From a virus, in IMG/VR virus record IMGVR_UViG_3300008107_000029, positions 32,833 to 96,832 of that record: a DNA stretch of 64,000 bases; one strand, given 5' to 3'. Below the pieces are notes generated by a model. The model searched no databases, was not told the origin of the DNA, and saw nothing but the letters and a program-made list of their open reading frames with translations. Each line of letters starts with the position of its first letter. The stretch's first letter is position 1. Both the position numbers and the translations under genes were made by a program. Positions 1-7,659 of the stretch are shown in pieces.

Positions 1-1024
1 CCCTTGCGTGTGGTTTGGATTCGTTTAAACTTGCTATAGATACTGTATCATATTCGGAGTCTTCTTGCAAATCTGACAGGCTGTGAGATCCAGAATAAGA
101 ACACCCTGAGCCTAGGCCTAATCTAAATTTATTTAGACTATCTTCAACTGCCCCCTTGTATGGTACCTTAGTAGATATACCCTCAGAACCTGCAGAATAG
201 CCTCTCCAGGCCTCCTGAGCCTCACTTGAAGCCATCCCACGGAAAGACTTAAAGCCATCAATAATGTCTCCTGGAGCCTCGTCGTGTCCTGCCAAAGCAG
301 ATCCTAGCATAACTGCAGATGCCCCTGCTGCAAAAGACTTAACCATATCTCCTGAGTTCCTAATTCCACCATCTGCAATGATTCCCAGATTAGATACTGA
401 TTCATCATTAAAGCAATCTAAGATGGACTGTAGGGTTGGCCTTCCGTGCCCAGTTACAATCCTAGTAGTGCAGGCTGCACCACCACCAATTCCAACACGA
501 ACAGAGTCTGCACCCATCTGCAATAGCATCTTGTATCCTTCTGCTGTTGAAACATTGCCAGCCATAATGTGTGTAGCAGGATTTAAAACTGCTCTCAATT
601 TCTTTACGGCTTCTAGTGCATAATCACTGTGACCATTTGCTGTATCAACACATATTACTTTTGCTCCAGCCTCTTCTAATTCTAAGGCGTGTGACTCATA
701 GTATCCAGTAGCAGCAACTGCTGCACCAACTACAAATCCCATTTCGGAAACAAGTTTAACTTGTCTTACCTGCTCTACCTCATCCATATACCTATGGATT
801 ATACCTAGACCACCAAGCCTAGACATATGAGAAGCCATCTCCCATTCAGTAACAGTGTCCATAGGTGCAGAGATAATTGGAGTAGACAATGTGATCTGTG
901 CTTCTGGCCTAACTCCAATAGTCATAGATAGGTCTACGTCTGATCTACTTTTAACACCTGACTGTTGTGGCACCAAAAGAATATCATCAAAGCATAGTGC
1001 CTTAACGTTGTTATACTTTCTCAT
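1..1024 (-). CDS. IMP dehydrogenase/GMP reductase family enzyme, 3'-truncated by window edge
   Basis: At least 341 residues of a TIM-barrel purine nucleotide oxidoreductase, starting with ATG directly after the stop of the preceding gene and running off the window. Visible landmarks are the N-terminal FDDILLVP motif, the catalytic loop with Cys185 in CTTR preceded by a glycine-rich GIGGG, the IADGGIR phosphate-binding strand (216-222), MLGSALAG (239-246) and the flap region EGISTKVPYKG. There is no CBS-domain insertion. The C-terminal motif has Cys308 and Tyr310 in a C-S-Y-S-G arrangement, which is closer to GMP reductase (C-T-Y-V-G) than to IMPDH (G-Y-C-G). The family makes XMP from IMP, or IMP from GMP. 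In a phage it would adjust purine pools or feed base modification. The family is certain; the choice of reaction is not. Confidence 0.85.
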   Translation of the reverse strand, partial: MRKYNNVKALCFDDILLVPQQSGVKSRSDVDLSMTIGVRPEAQITLSTPIISAPMDTVTEWEMASHMSRLGGLGIIHRYMDEVEQVRQVKLVSEMGFVVGAAVAATGYYESHALELEEAGAKVICVDTANGHSDYALEAVKKLRAVLNPATHIMAGNVSTAEGYKMLLQMGADSVRVGIGGGAACTTRIVTGHGRPTLQSILDCFNDESVSNLGIIADGGIRNSGDMVKSFAAGASAVMLGSALAGHDEAPGDIIDGFKSFRGMASSEAQEAWRGYSAGSEGISTKVPYKGAVEDSLNKFRLGLGSGCSYSGSHSLSDLQEDSEYDTVSIASLNESKPHAR

Positions 1025-1219
1025 TTACTCGCCGTCTACTTCGTAAGGGAATCCTAAGTCTTCCAGTTCATTATATTCTTCAATAATTAACATCTCTTTA
1101 TAATAGATGCCATCTTTAATCCATTCAATGGTTGAAGCGTGAACGCCCTCACTAATTAGATTACCAACAACTTCTTCGTCTATGATCCAAACTGGTCTAG
1201 ATAGTTCAATGTCTTTCAT
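1025..1219 (-). CDS. Hypothetical acidic 64-residue protein
   Basis: A small acidic ORF whose stop codon touches the start of the purine-enzyme gene and whose start overlaps the preceding gene by 4 bases, the spacing expected for translational coupling. It has no signal peptide, membrane segment or cysteine motif. I do not recognise the family; gene status rests on the tight packing. Confidence 0.6.
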   Translation of the reverse strand: MKDIELSRPVWIIDEEVVGNLISEGVHASTIEWIKDGIYYKEMLIIEEYNELEDLGFPYEVDGE

Positions 1220-1473
1220 TTTTTACCCCTTGGTGGATCTCCTGCTTTGCCGTCAAAATGACACTTGACACCAAAACTTTCAATGATCTTTCTAAGCATC
1301 TGCATATACTCCATGAGGCCTACTTGTCGTTGTTCACTCATAGCCATAACCTGATTTTCATAAGTTCTAAGTCCTATGTAGTCTGGGTATTCAACAAAAT
1401 CTATCACCACGCCATAAGGTGGTTTTAAATCTCGAACAGCCTTTCGCATCTCTGGAGTGAACTTCGTAGCCAT
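1216..1473 (-). CDS. Hypothetical 85-residue protein
   Basis: A small mixed-charge protein with a basic C-terminal tail ending in GKK. A central helical stretch (about residues 43-65) is rich in Met and Gln. No catalytic motif is visible. It sits 3 bases after the WhiB gene and overlaps the next gene by 4 bases, so it belongs to the same transcript. Function unknown. Confidence 0.6.
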   Translation of the reverse strand: MATKFTPEMRKAVRDLKPPYGVVIDFVEYPDYIGLRTYENQVMAMSEQRQVGLMEYMQMLRKIIESFGVKCHFDGKAGDPPRGKK

Positions 1474-1476
1474 TTC

Positions 1477-1836
1477 TTATCCTATCTTCTCGATTATCTT
1501 ATTCCATGTCTCTGAAGTTTTATGGGCATTCTTCATATTATCTGGCTTTCCATCTGCCAAATAAACTCCACCCCAAACTCCCCAGGACATAGTGTTAGTT
1601 CCATATTCAAAGCACTGCTTTATAACAGGGCAGTTAATACAAATCTTATCTGTAGAGGCAGCAACTTCTTTGTCTTCCTCATATTTATCAAAGAATTCAT
1701 TTACTTCAAGGTCCTGACAAATTCCTCGAACTTGCCAATTAGTCTCTTCGAATAGATTCATTAGGAAGGTTCCATCCGTCCTTTGTGGGGACATATCTAT
1801 TCGCAAAGCCCCATACGCCCTTGTAACGCATTCCAT
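1477..1836 (-). CDS. whiB: WhiB-family iron-sulfur transcriptional regulator
   Basis: The protein carries the Wbl signature: an isolated Cys in RGICQ, then C-x2-C-x5-C in the ICINCPVIKQC stretch, then the G-V-W-G-G turn. These four cysteines bind a 4Fe-4S cluster in known WhiB proteins, which regulate transcription, often with the primary sigma factor. The family is restricted to actinobacteria and their phages, so this is the strongest host clue in the window. Start choice is open. The longest form (119 residues) overlaps the upstream gene by 98 bases, while an internal ATG at 1761 gives a 94-residue protein with only a 23-base overlap and fits WhiB domain length better. A phage WhiB could modify host gene expression, as WhiBTM4 of mycobacteriophage TM4 does; that role here is inference. 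Confidence 0.9.
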   Translation of the reverse strand: MECVTRAYGALRIDMSPQRTDGTFLMNLFEETNWQVRGICQDLEVNEFFDKYEEDKEVAASTDKICINCPVIKQCFEYGTNTMSWGVWGGVYLADGKPDNMKNAHKTSETWNKIIEKIG

Positions 1837-1972
1837 CTTTGCTAAACTCTGCAGCCTTGCTTCTCTTAAACTTTACAATTGTCCAGCCGTCCCAATGTAG
1901 GTCCTTAGACTTTGCAACGATTGCTTCTGCTTGTTCTAACTTGTTAATCTTCATTTCTCTCCTTGTGATCAT
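1739..1972 (-). CDS. Hypothetical 70-77 residue protein
   Basis: A small basic, aromatic-rich protein with WDGWTIVKFKR and YKGVWGFANRYVP stretches, suggesting a compact beta fold. An internal ATG (residue 7) is a credible alternative start. The start overlaps the preceding gene's stop by 4 bases. I do not recognise the family with confidence; it looks like a small early actinophage protein of unknown function. Confidence 0.55.
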   Translation of the reverse strand: MITRREMKINKLEQAEAIVAKSKDLHWDGWTIVKFKRSKAAEFSKDGMRYKGVWGFANRYVPTKDGWNLPNESIRRD

Positions 1973-2331
1973 TTATAGATCCTTGTAGGTATTTCCATAT
2001 TTTCAGCCTTACTCATAATAGGGTCAAAATACGGATTGTACTCTTTAGCACTAAAATATAATACCATTTCTACAGGACCTTTGTCAAGTTCATCTAGGAA
2101 GAGTTGTTTGGGCACACGATGATACTTTATTTTGATTTTCTTTTGCTTAAAGTAAGCCGAAGTCCTATTGCAATACTCTGCAGTAAAATCATTTAACATG
2201 TGAGGGCCACCACACCAGATGTCGATCCTGTTGTCCTCAGAATTCTTATACGTTTCAATGGCAACTGTCAGCCCACGCATAAAGTCTGCGTAACTGTTAA
2301 AGTCGTCGTGTGCGTATGCATAAATAATCAT
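1969..2331 (-). CDS. Hypothetical 120-residue protein
   Basis: Begins with a beta-strand (MIIYAYAH) and contains alternating strand and helix stretches, which would suit a small Rossmann-like alpha/beta fold. No known catalytic motif is visible. A TATACT box lies about 9 bases before the ATG, so it may start a short transcript carrying the WhiB and purine-enzyme genes, but no -35 box is evident. Confidence 0.6.
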   Translation of the reverse strand: MIIYAYAHDDFNSYADFMRGLTVAIETYKNSEDNRIDIWCGGPHMLNDFTAEYCNRTSAYFKQKKIKIKYHRVPKQLFLDELDKGPVEMVLYFSAKEYNPYFDPIMSKAENMEIPTRIYK

Positions 2332-2345
2332 TGTCGTAGTATACC

Positions 2346-3047
2346 CTATCTATATTCTTTTCTATTCCACCATAGATTTTTATATCTATTGACGAAAGAT
2401 GTGTTGTGCTTATTAAGCATTGTTTGTTGATAACCTCTGCTTTCATCTACTGAGTACTCAGCAGTAAACGAATCTCTTTTAAATGGCACAACGTGACATA
2501 TTGGAGTTCCGTAAGGGATTACACCAGCGAAATCTTTTCTGATGTGAAAAGGAAAGTTAATGACTAAAGGAAATCTGTCAGTGTCTACAAACCCTGGAAT
2601 GATCTTAAATGGAAGATCTTCACGATGTGGTGGTTGAAAAAACATTGTACTGTAACCATCTGGGGTAGTAATTCTCCAAGGATTAATAAACTTTAAAACA
2701 GTATCTTCATAACCATACGGCACTGGATATCCAATTACCTGATCGTCTGTATGTCCCTCTACTGCTTTAGTGTCGTAATCCATAGACCAGGAAACATCTA
2801 CGTTACCATGCCCATCTCTTTTAACCAAGATGTCCGTCCATGTTTTTATTACATAGCCAGTAGACAATGAATCCAAAATAGGAACACATTTTTTCATAGT
2901 AGCGTTCATTCCATCAAACTTACCACCGATGTAAGTATCCATAGACTTATACCAATCTGGAAGGTTCTTATTGGCAGGCTCTGGTTTTGGTGCAGCCTCA
3001 GACAACAGTGGATCAATTAAAGAAAATTGTATTTTTTTACTTGACAT
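2346..3047 (-). CDS. DUF6065-like protein, paralogue of the 24456-25211 gene
   Basis: A 233-residue protein clearly paralogous to the one at 24456-25211. Both have an N-terminal PEPA-x-K-x2-P-x-W block, a C-x-PILD-x-L-x2-GY-x-IK block, a GYST-(M/L)-F strand, a G-(F/V)-VDTD motif and a KDF-x-G-x-I-x2-GTPI-x3-PFKRD block. The VDTD and late GTPI/PFKR features resemble the DUF6065 family as I remember it; function of that family is unknown to me. It overlaps the glycosyltransferase gene by 11 bases and is the last member of the fibre-modification gene string, so it may work with those enzymes. Confidence 0.65.
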   Translation of the reverse strand: MSSKKIQFSLIDPLLSEAAPKPEPANKNLPDWYKSMDTYIGGKFDGMNATMKKCVPILDSLSTGYVIKTWTDILVKRDGHGNVDVSWSMDYDTKAVEGHTDDQVIGYPVPYGYEDTVLKFINPWRITTPDGYSTMFFQPPHREDLPFKIIPGFVDTDRFPLVINFPFHIRKDFAGVIPYGTPICHVVPFKRDSFTAEYSVDESRGYQQTMLNKHNTSFVNRYKNLWWNRKEYR

Positions 3048-4308
3048 ACCTTTTATTCCAATGCAAAGAGTTTTCTTGTGTAGAAAATGAGTACATTGAA
3101 ATCATCGAGTTAATTAAATTAACAAGACTATTTTTTGACCTATGTGTCTTTGTCTTAAAGACTAGACCTTCCCAATCTATACCAAAGAAAGTATTAAAAT
3201 CAAAGATTAATTTTTCATCTTTTGAATCAATAAAAGAATCTACAATCTCTTTAATTTCTTTATAAGATTCGGTATCTTTAAAGTTTGAATCTTCATATAC
3301 CTTTGTTTCTTCCCAGTCAATGCCCGTCCTTGTAAGGAACAGCCTTGATCCATAGTGCTTATAGATGGGTGTCCATCTCATACTGTAGAAAGAAAAACCT
3401 TCTTTAAAAAACTTTAAAGTAGTTTTAAAGTTGTCTTCATGAATTGATAAAGTCTTTTCCGATGCTTTATTAATTCTATTAATATCTTTGGCTTTGCCAA
3501 ACAAAAAGTATAAAGATAAAGCATTTGTTTTTGCTATAACTTCATTCTCTTTAAACTTAAGTCCATAGTACAATGGGAATCCATTATCAAATAAAAAGTC
3601 TTTGTGCATTTGTAATTCATCATAGAATTCATCTAACTCTTCATCTTTTTGGATTCCTTCTGTGCTGTCTAGAAATCTAACCATAGTAGAGTTTTCCATA
3701 ATGCCAGAACTTGGATACCTTGCACCGTCATACTCTTCTCTTTGTAGAGTAGTCATTTCTTTATGATTCATGTAAAACTTAAAACCTTCTGTTTCGTTGT
3801 CATGTGGCAGATAGGCTCTTGGAAATGCAGTAAGCAAAACCTTTGAATCAAACTCAGCAAGTGACTGATATTGTTTAAGTAGAACAATGTCCCAGTCTGG
3901 ATCAAAACGCATATCAGATCCTATAGTCATGAAGTATGTTTCATTATTGTATTTAGAGTCTGTAAACATTCTTAGTTTGCCATAGGTATCATAGATATAG
4001 TTTTTTTCTTTGCCGTCCAAAGCAACATAAGAAGTAGGAACGTATGAAATTCTTAAATTTGGATGATTGATTGGTGGCTCTAGACCTATATAGTTTTGAA
4101 ATCCATGACCAACTATTCCTATAGTACAACTAACAAATAGGTTTCCTGGATCTCTTGCATTGTTATATAAACTTTCAATAGTGTCATAAACACCTTCGTT
4201 TTCTCCAATAATGCTTACAAAGATAGAAGAAGTTTTTCTTTCGTCAACTAAGTATTCAGGGTCAAAGTTTGTTCCCTCAAATGAGTTTGTTCTGGTTGCT
4301 ATGTTCAT
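3037..4308 (-). CDS. Glycosyltransferase resembling the Skp1 GlcNAc-transferase family (PF11397)
   Basis: A 423-residue soluble protein. The N-terminal part has IFVSIIGENEGVYDTI (29-44) followed by a helix ending NARDPGNLFV, matching the opening 'fVsI..yrd..c..Ti..l...A.np..vfvg' pattern of PF11397. It then has GSDMRF (130-135) and PDWD at 137-140, equivalent to the DSH-x-RF...WD nucleotide-sugar site. Members such as Dictyostelium Gnt1 add GlcNAc to hydroxyproline of Skp1. The gene sits directly after three oxygenase-fold genes (1-base overlap with the last) and upstream of a DUF6065-like gene. I infer that it glycosylates a hydroxylated phage fibre, but sugar and acceptor are unproven. The C-terminal half (about 200-423) has no motif I can name. 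Confidence 0.7.
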   Translation of the reverse strand: MNIATRTNSFEGTNFDPEYLVDERKTSSIFVSIIGENEGVYDTIESLYNNARDPGNLFVSCTIGIVGHGFQNYIGLEPPINHPNLRISYVPTSYVALDGKEKNYIYDTYGKLRMFTDSKYNNETYFMTIGSDMRFDPDWDIVLLKQYQSLAEFDSKVLLTAFPRAYLPHDNETEGFKFYMNHKEMTTLQREEYDGARYPSSGIMENSTMVRFLDSTEGIQKDEELDEFYDELQMHKDFLFDNGFPLYYGLKFKENEVIAKTNALSLYFLFGKAKDINRINKASEKTLSIHEDNFKTTLKFFKEGFSFYSMRWTPIYKHYGSRLFLTRTGIDWEETKVYEDSNFKDTESYKEIKEIVDSFIDSKDEKLIFDFNTFFGIDWEGLVFKTKTHRSKNSLVNLINSMISMYSFSTQENSLHWNKRYVK

Positions 4309-4829
4309 TATCTAGTCTTTTCTTTGTAGTTAAAATACCAATGGTCTGGCTCTGCATAATGTAAGAAGAGCATTAATACTTTATTTCCTGGTGTAAAAGG
4401 TGGTCTGCCATGAAATTGATCTTCACCGTACATTGCAATAGCCTGATTGGCTTTAAGAACATAGTCTTTACCTTCAATAGTAACAGGCCAAGGTTCTTTT
4501 GAATACAGGCAAACGTCGTAACTATAGGTGCATGCATTGCTATCATAGTGAAATGGCAAAGACGATTTGTCGTTTTCGTATAGAGCAACGGTAGCATAAG
4601 TTGGTAGCAATGTCTCACTCCCAAAATCTTTTCTTGCTTTGTCAATGTTAGTTATGAGTATATTGGTTATATAAGGAGAATTATGAAACCATCTATTCAT
4701 ATTATCATTTGACCAAAGCCACTCTTGGTTAAAATTAAATGTATTAATCTTGTTTATAATAGAAGTATAATCTGATTGCTTGAAAAAATTATCAACAATC
4801 CAAGGATCTTTAACCTTACTGTTGACCAC
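4308..4829 (-). CDS. 2-oxoglutarate/Fe(II) oxygenase-fold protein with complete metal triad
   Basis: A 173-residue double-stranded beta-helix protein. The iron triad is visible as His94-x-Asp96 (FHYDSN) and distal His140 in QFHGRPPF. Lys150, ten residues on, is well placed to bind 2-oxoglutarate C5. The core is small and lacks long insertions, as in prolyl-hydroxylase-like and phage gp-type oxygenases. It overlaps the prolyl hydroxylase gene by 14 bases and the glycosyltransferase gene by 1 base, so the three are translated from one message. It is predicted to be active; the substrate is unknown, and a nearby fibre protein is the obvious candidate. Confidence 0.75.
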   Translation of the reverse strand: MVNSKVKDPWIVDNFFKQSDYTSIINKINTFNFNQEWLWSNDNMNRWFHNSPYITNILITNIDKARKDFGSETLLPTYATVALYENDKSSLPFHYDSNACTYSYDVCLYSKEPWPVTIEGKDYVLKANQAIAMYGEDQFHGRPPFTPGNKVLMLFLHYAEPDHWYFNYKEKTR

Positions 4830-5481
4830 TGAACCTGTTTCCTTCCAATAAAAATTCAGTTCCAGGCTCTCCTAACCACGTTACAACAGCATATTTAGTT
4901 CCAGAAATTACTGGCTTTGCTTGATGTAGGTATGCATAGTCTGAAGGGAACAAAGCAATAGAAGGTGTTTGTGGATGAATATTTACATCGTGATGTACAA
5001 AATAGGTAGAACCGCCTTCATACTCACTTGGATTTAAATACATTACTGCTGAAAGAGTTCTGTATTCATGTCCTGGTCCTCTATCGCAATGTGCTTTGTA
5101 TTGTTTTCCTGGACCGTACTTTAAAAGTTGTAGGCCTTCGTCAAATGCAATATGTAAATCAAATGAGTCACAATAGTCTCTAACGCTTGCTCCAAGTCTG
5201 TCTCTAATTAATTCTGTTGCCGTTTGCATATCTTTTGCAGTCTTAGAAACAATGTCACAAGAGTCAATTGCCATCACTTGGTTTGACCTTACAGTACCAC
5301 CGTCGTGTCCCTGACCTACTTTTGCACCCTGAAAAGATACTTGACTTGTTACGTCTTGATCTATTGCTTCGTATGCTGCAATAATTTCTGCAGCCTGCTC
5401 TTTAGTAAAGATGTCATTGTATATTGCAATGGCTCCACCAAAAATATCCTTGGTTACTTCCTTTGGCATATCTTTAATCAT
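4816..5481 (-). CDS. Prolyl 4-hydroxylase-like 2OG-Fe(II) dioxygenase
   Basis: A 221-residue enzyme with all P4H landmarks: His131-x-Asp133 in the YKAHCDRG segment, a strand ending in YEGGSTYF (154-161), distal His186 in YLHQAKPV and Lys196 in SGTKY for 2-oxoglutarate. The 53-residue gap from HxD to the second His is normal for P4H. The family hydroxylates proline C4 in peptides, using O2, Fe(II), 2-oxoglutarate and ascorbate. It lies in the gene string that begins with a collagen-like fibre whose triplet prolines are mostly in the Y position, the site collagen P4H modifies. I am sure of the fold and residues, moderately sure of proline as target, and less sure of the specific substrate. Confidence 0.85.
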   Translation of the reverse strand: MIKDMPKEVTKDIFGGAIAIYNDIFTKEQAAEIIAAYEAIDQDVTSQVSFQGAKVGQGHDGGTVRSNQVMAIDSCDIVSKTAKDMQTATELIRDRLGASVRDYCDSFDLHIAFDEGLQLLKYGPGKQYKAHCDRGPGHEYRTLSAVMYLNPSEYEGGSTYFVHHDVNIHPQTPSIALFPSDYAYLHQAKPVISGTKYAVVTWLGEPGTEFLLEGNRFSGQQ

Positions 5482-5490
5482 TTTATTCCC

Positions 5491-6102
5491 TTATCTCATA
5501 TAGGATAGGGAGATTGTCCCTATGCCTTTTTCTTTCTCGTACAACTCTGAATCAATATCTTTACCACCGTGAAAAGCAGTAAAGAGACTTAATCTATAAT
5601 GACTCAGGACTGGGTTGACTGAGTGCGTATACATAAAGTCTGCTGGTAATAATAATATTGTACCACCTTTAGGTTTGTATATCAAGTCTTCAAACTGATC
5701 AAATTTAATACTTCCACCCTCGTAATCGTCATTAAGAAAAACATAGCATGCTATCTTTCTTGTAAATGGAAGATAATCTATTTTATCATTGATAGAAGAA
5801 GATGCATTTAGGTTAATATTTTGAATTCCAGATCCTGGATTCATTACAAAAAATTGATACTTTTCTTGCCATTGTAGGGTATGAATAGACTCTTTGTATA
5901 AATCACAATAAGAAACCAAGCACTCTAGCACAGTCTTTTGAAGTTTTTCTAATTTGTAATTAATTTTTTTATCGGAGGATATGATTCTATTAGACTTTAA
6001 TTCAAGTGGAGCCAGTCCATCTTCACCAATAATTAAATCTTCAACGGGAAATTCTACAATTCCTGGGGCAAGAATGTTATACTTCAAATCTTGGTGCCTC
6101 AA
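5491..6102 (-). CDS. Degenerate 2OG oxygenase-fold protein (iron-binding HxD missing)
   Basis: A 203-residue protein with the second half of a P4H-like barrel: a LNDDYEGGSIKF stretch, the GGTILLLPADF strand, distal His160 in YTHSVNPV and Arg170 where the 2-oxoglutarate-binding basic residue is expected. In the HxD position (about 95-99) the sequence reads N-x-N, so a standard Fe(II) site is absent. It may be a structural or regulatory partner of the neighbouring P4H, or use another chemistry. The start overlaps the preceding gene by 26 bases, and 9 bases separate its stop from the P4H start. Confidence 0.65.
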   Translation of the reverse strand: MRHQDLKYNILAPGIVEFPVEDLIIGEDGLAPLELKSNRIISSDKKINYKLEKLQKTVLECLVSYCDLYKESIHTLQWQEKYQFFVMNPGSGIQNINLNASSSINDKIDYLPFTRKIACYVFLNDDYEGGSIKFDQFEDLIYKPKGGTILLLPADFMYTHSVNPVLSHYRLSLFTAFHGGKDIDSELYEKEKGIGTISLSYMR

Positions 6103-6586
6103 TTTCTGTGTCTTTGTTTTCTACAACAGTCTCTTTATAAACAATTAAAGATTTGTTATACAAGAATCCATTGCTATCATAAAGTTTAATGTAATATTCT
6201 CCAAAGGTTTTTGGAGTAAAACGAACTACAAACCTAATGTCTCCTTCTTTTTCTAAAGGATACTCCTCTACTATTTGAATATTTTTTGGATCATCCATAT
6301 CTACTAAATGAAGTTCAATTCTTAAATCTTCCATTTTTTCATAAATTAACCATTCATTTAAATAATAAAGTTCAATTTCTTCTCCTAAAGGAAATGTTTC
6401 TTTTTCTAAAAACACAGTGTTTGTTTCTGGAATGTATACAATTTGAGGCTCTGATGGGTCTTGAAGATATAAATCAATTAAATCAGATTTACCTATAACA
6501 ACTTGTGAGCATTCTGATTGCTGTGCTTTAAATAGAATATCCTCGTCAAGGGTTCGTCCTTCTGGAACGTAATAGATTAATTCCAT
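6077..6586 (-). CDS. Hypothetical beta-rich protein beside fibre genes
   Basis: A 169-residue acidic protein. Its middle and C-terminal parts alternate hydrophobic and charged residues, and the segment GEYYIKLYDSNGFLYNKS looks like an Ig-like or FN3-like final strand pair. It has no signal peptide or catalytic motif. It lies 2 bases after the Gly-rich fibre gene and overlaps the first oxygenase-fold gene by 26 bases. It could be a fibre attachment or chaperone protein; this is guesswork from position. Confidence 0.55.
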   Translation of the reverse strand: MELIYYVPEGRTLDEDILFKAQQSECSQVVIGKSDLIDLYLQDPSEPQIVYIPETNTVFLEKETFPLGEEIELYYLNEWLIYEKMEDLRIELHLVDMDDPKNIQIVEEYPLEKEGDIRFVVRFTPKTFGEYYIKLYDSNGFLYNKSLIVYKETVVENKDTEIEAPRFEV

Positions 6587-6588
6587 TA

Positions 6589-7659
6589 TTACACCAATAG
6601 TTCTTTGATAGTTCCTGCTTCATGCCCAGTAACATCAAGTGCTACGGATGAAGGTCTTACAAATTGAGAGACTAGGAGGATTACTCCACCACCTGTTTGG
6701 TATGCCATTGCAGATGAGTTGTAGTATCCAGTTGCATAAACTGTTCCAAATCCAACCATCTTTCTTGCAGAAACTACAACAACTCCACCACCTGGTTGAG
6801 TTCCGTTTCCTGCACCACCACGTAATGGCAGTGGGACTGTTAAAGATCCACCAAAAGCATATCCATTAATAGCATTCATTGGTAAGTTATAGTACTCAGG
6901 ACCACCGTTAGCAACCACTGGAAGGCTACTAGCATAGCCAAGACCATCTCCTCCTAGACTATTTGATACACTAACCTCAGACCCTCCTAGAAGTGATCCA
7001 ACACCACTAAAACCATTCTTAAGTCCAATACTTGTTGTGGCTTGGTTGGCAATTGCCGAACTAAAGGTAAGGATATTTCTTACAAACACCCTATACCCAT
7101 TAGTGTTTACGTGTACGCCTGGGGCAATAGTAAGATTACTATAATACATATCTCTAGTAAGATCTGTGTTTGCTGAGATTGTAACTGTTCCGTCTTTTCC
7201 AGATCCGTAAATTGAATCTGGAATGATATTAAAGTCGTATGTTGCTTGTGTCAGCCTGGTGATTGTTCTAATCTGATTGCCCTTTGCAGCATTAAGGCCG
7301 TCAAAGTAATAGTAGTTTACTGGTGTAGATGAGTTTGGCTGTATAGTTATTTTTCTAGCAGTTGCTGCGTTAAATCCAGAAGCATATGCTGCATAGTTTG
7401 CAACCAAAGTATTGTTTAAGAAATACTTAATTCCATATGCAGAACTCAAGGCACTTCCAGTGCTGTCTGCTACTGTTCCAATACATATTGGATGGCTTGC
7501 GTTGCTAGCATTGTCTTGGTTAATTGTATATGTATCTCCAACTGCCAATGTTAATACTGGGGCTGTAACTGAATTTAAAACATAGTTTGTTGAATAAGTA
7601 GTTGTCTGTGTAAAAGCAGATGATTCTTGACTAACTGATCCAAATTGCGTAATAGGCAT
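6589..7659 (-). CDS. Gly-rich fibre protein with cupredoxin-like N-terminus
   Basis: A 356-residue structural protein. Residues 35-128 resemble the plastocyanin-like domain common in aquatic phage structural proteins: a GDTYTINQD strand, His56 in SHPICIG, then YYYFDG where a copper protein would have YYYC-x2-H. The other copper ligands are thus lost. Residues 145-200 share a module with the next-door collagen-like protein: DG-x-VTIS, RDMYY-x-NLTI and NTNGYRVFVRN. It then becomes Gly-rich and ends in a PGGGVVVVSARK and GGGVILLV beta region, also shared with the neighbour. It is likely a tail or head fibre subunit and a possible partner of the collagen-like fibre. Confidence 0.75.
   Translation of the reverse strand: MPITQFGSVSQESSAFTQTTTYSTNYVLNSVTAPVLTLAVGDTYTINQDNASNASHPICIGTVADSTGSALSSAYGIKYFLNNTLVANYAAYASGFNAATARKITIQPNSSTPVNYYYFDGLNAAKGNQIRTITRLTQATYDFNIIPDSIYGSGKDGTVTISANTDLTRDMYYSNLTIAPGVHVNTNGYRVFVRNILTFSSAIANQATTSIGLKNGFSGVGSLLGGSEVSVSNSLGGDGLGYASSLPVVANGGPEYYNLPMNAINGYAFGGSLTVPLPLRGGAGNGTQPGGGVVVVSARKMVGFGTVYATGYYNSSAMAYQTGGGVILLVSQFVRPSSVALDVTGHEAGTIKELLV

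Noticed and set aside
264-623. Plus-strand frame of 119 residues
   Set aside because: It lies fully antisense to the clear purine oxidoreductase gene and shows no motif.
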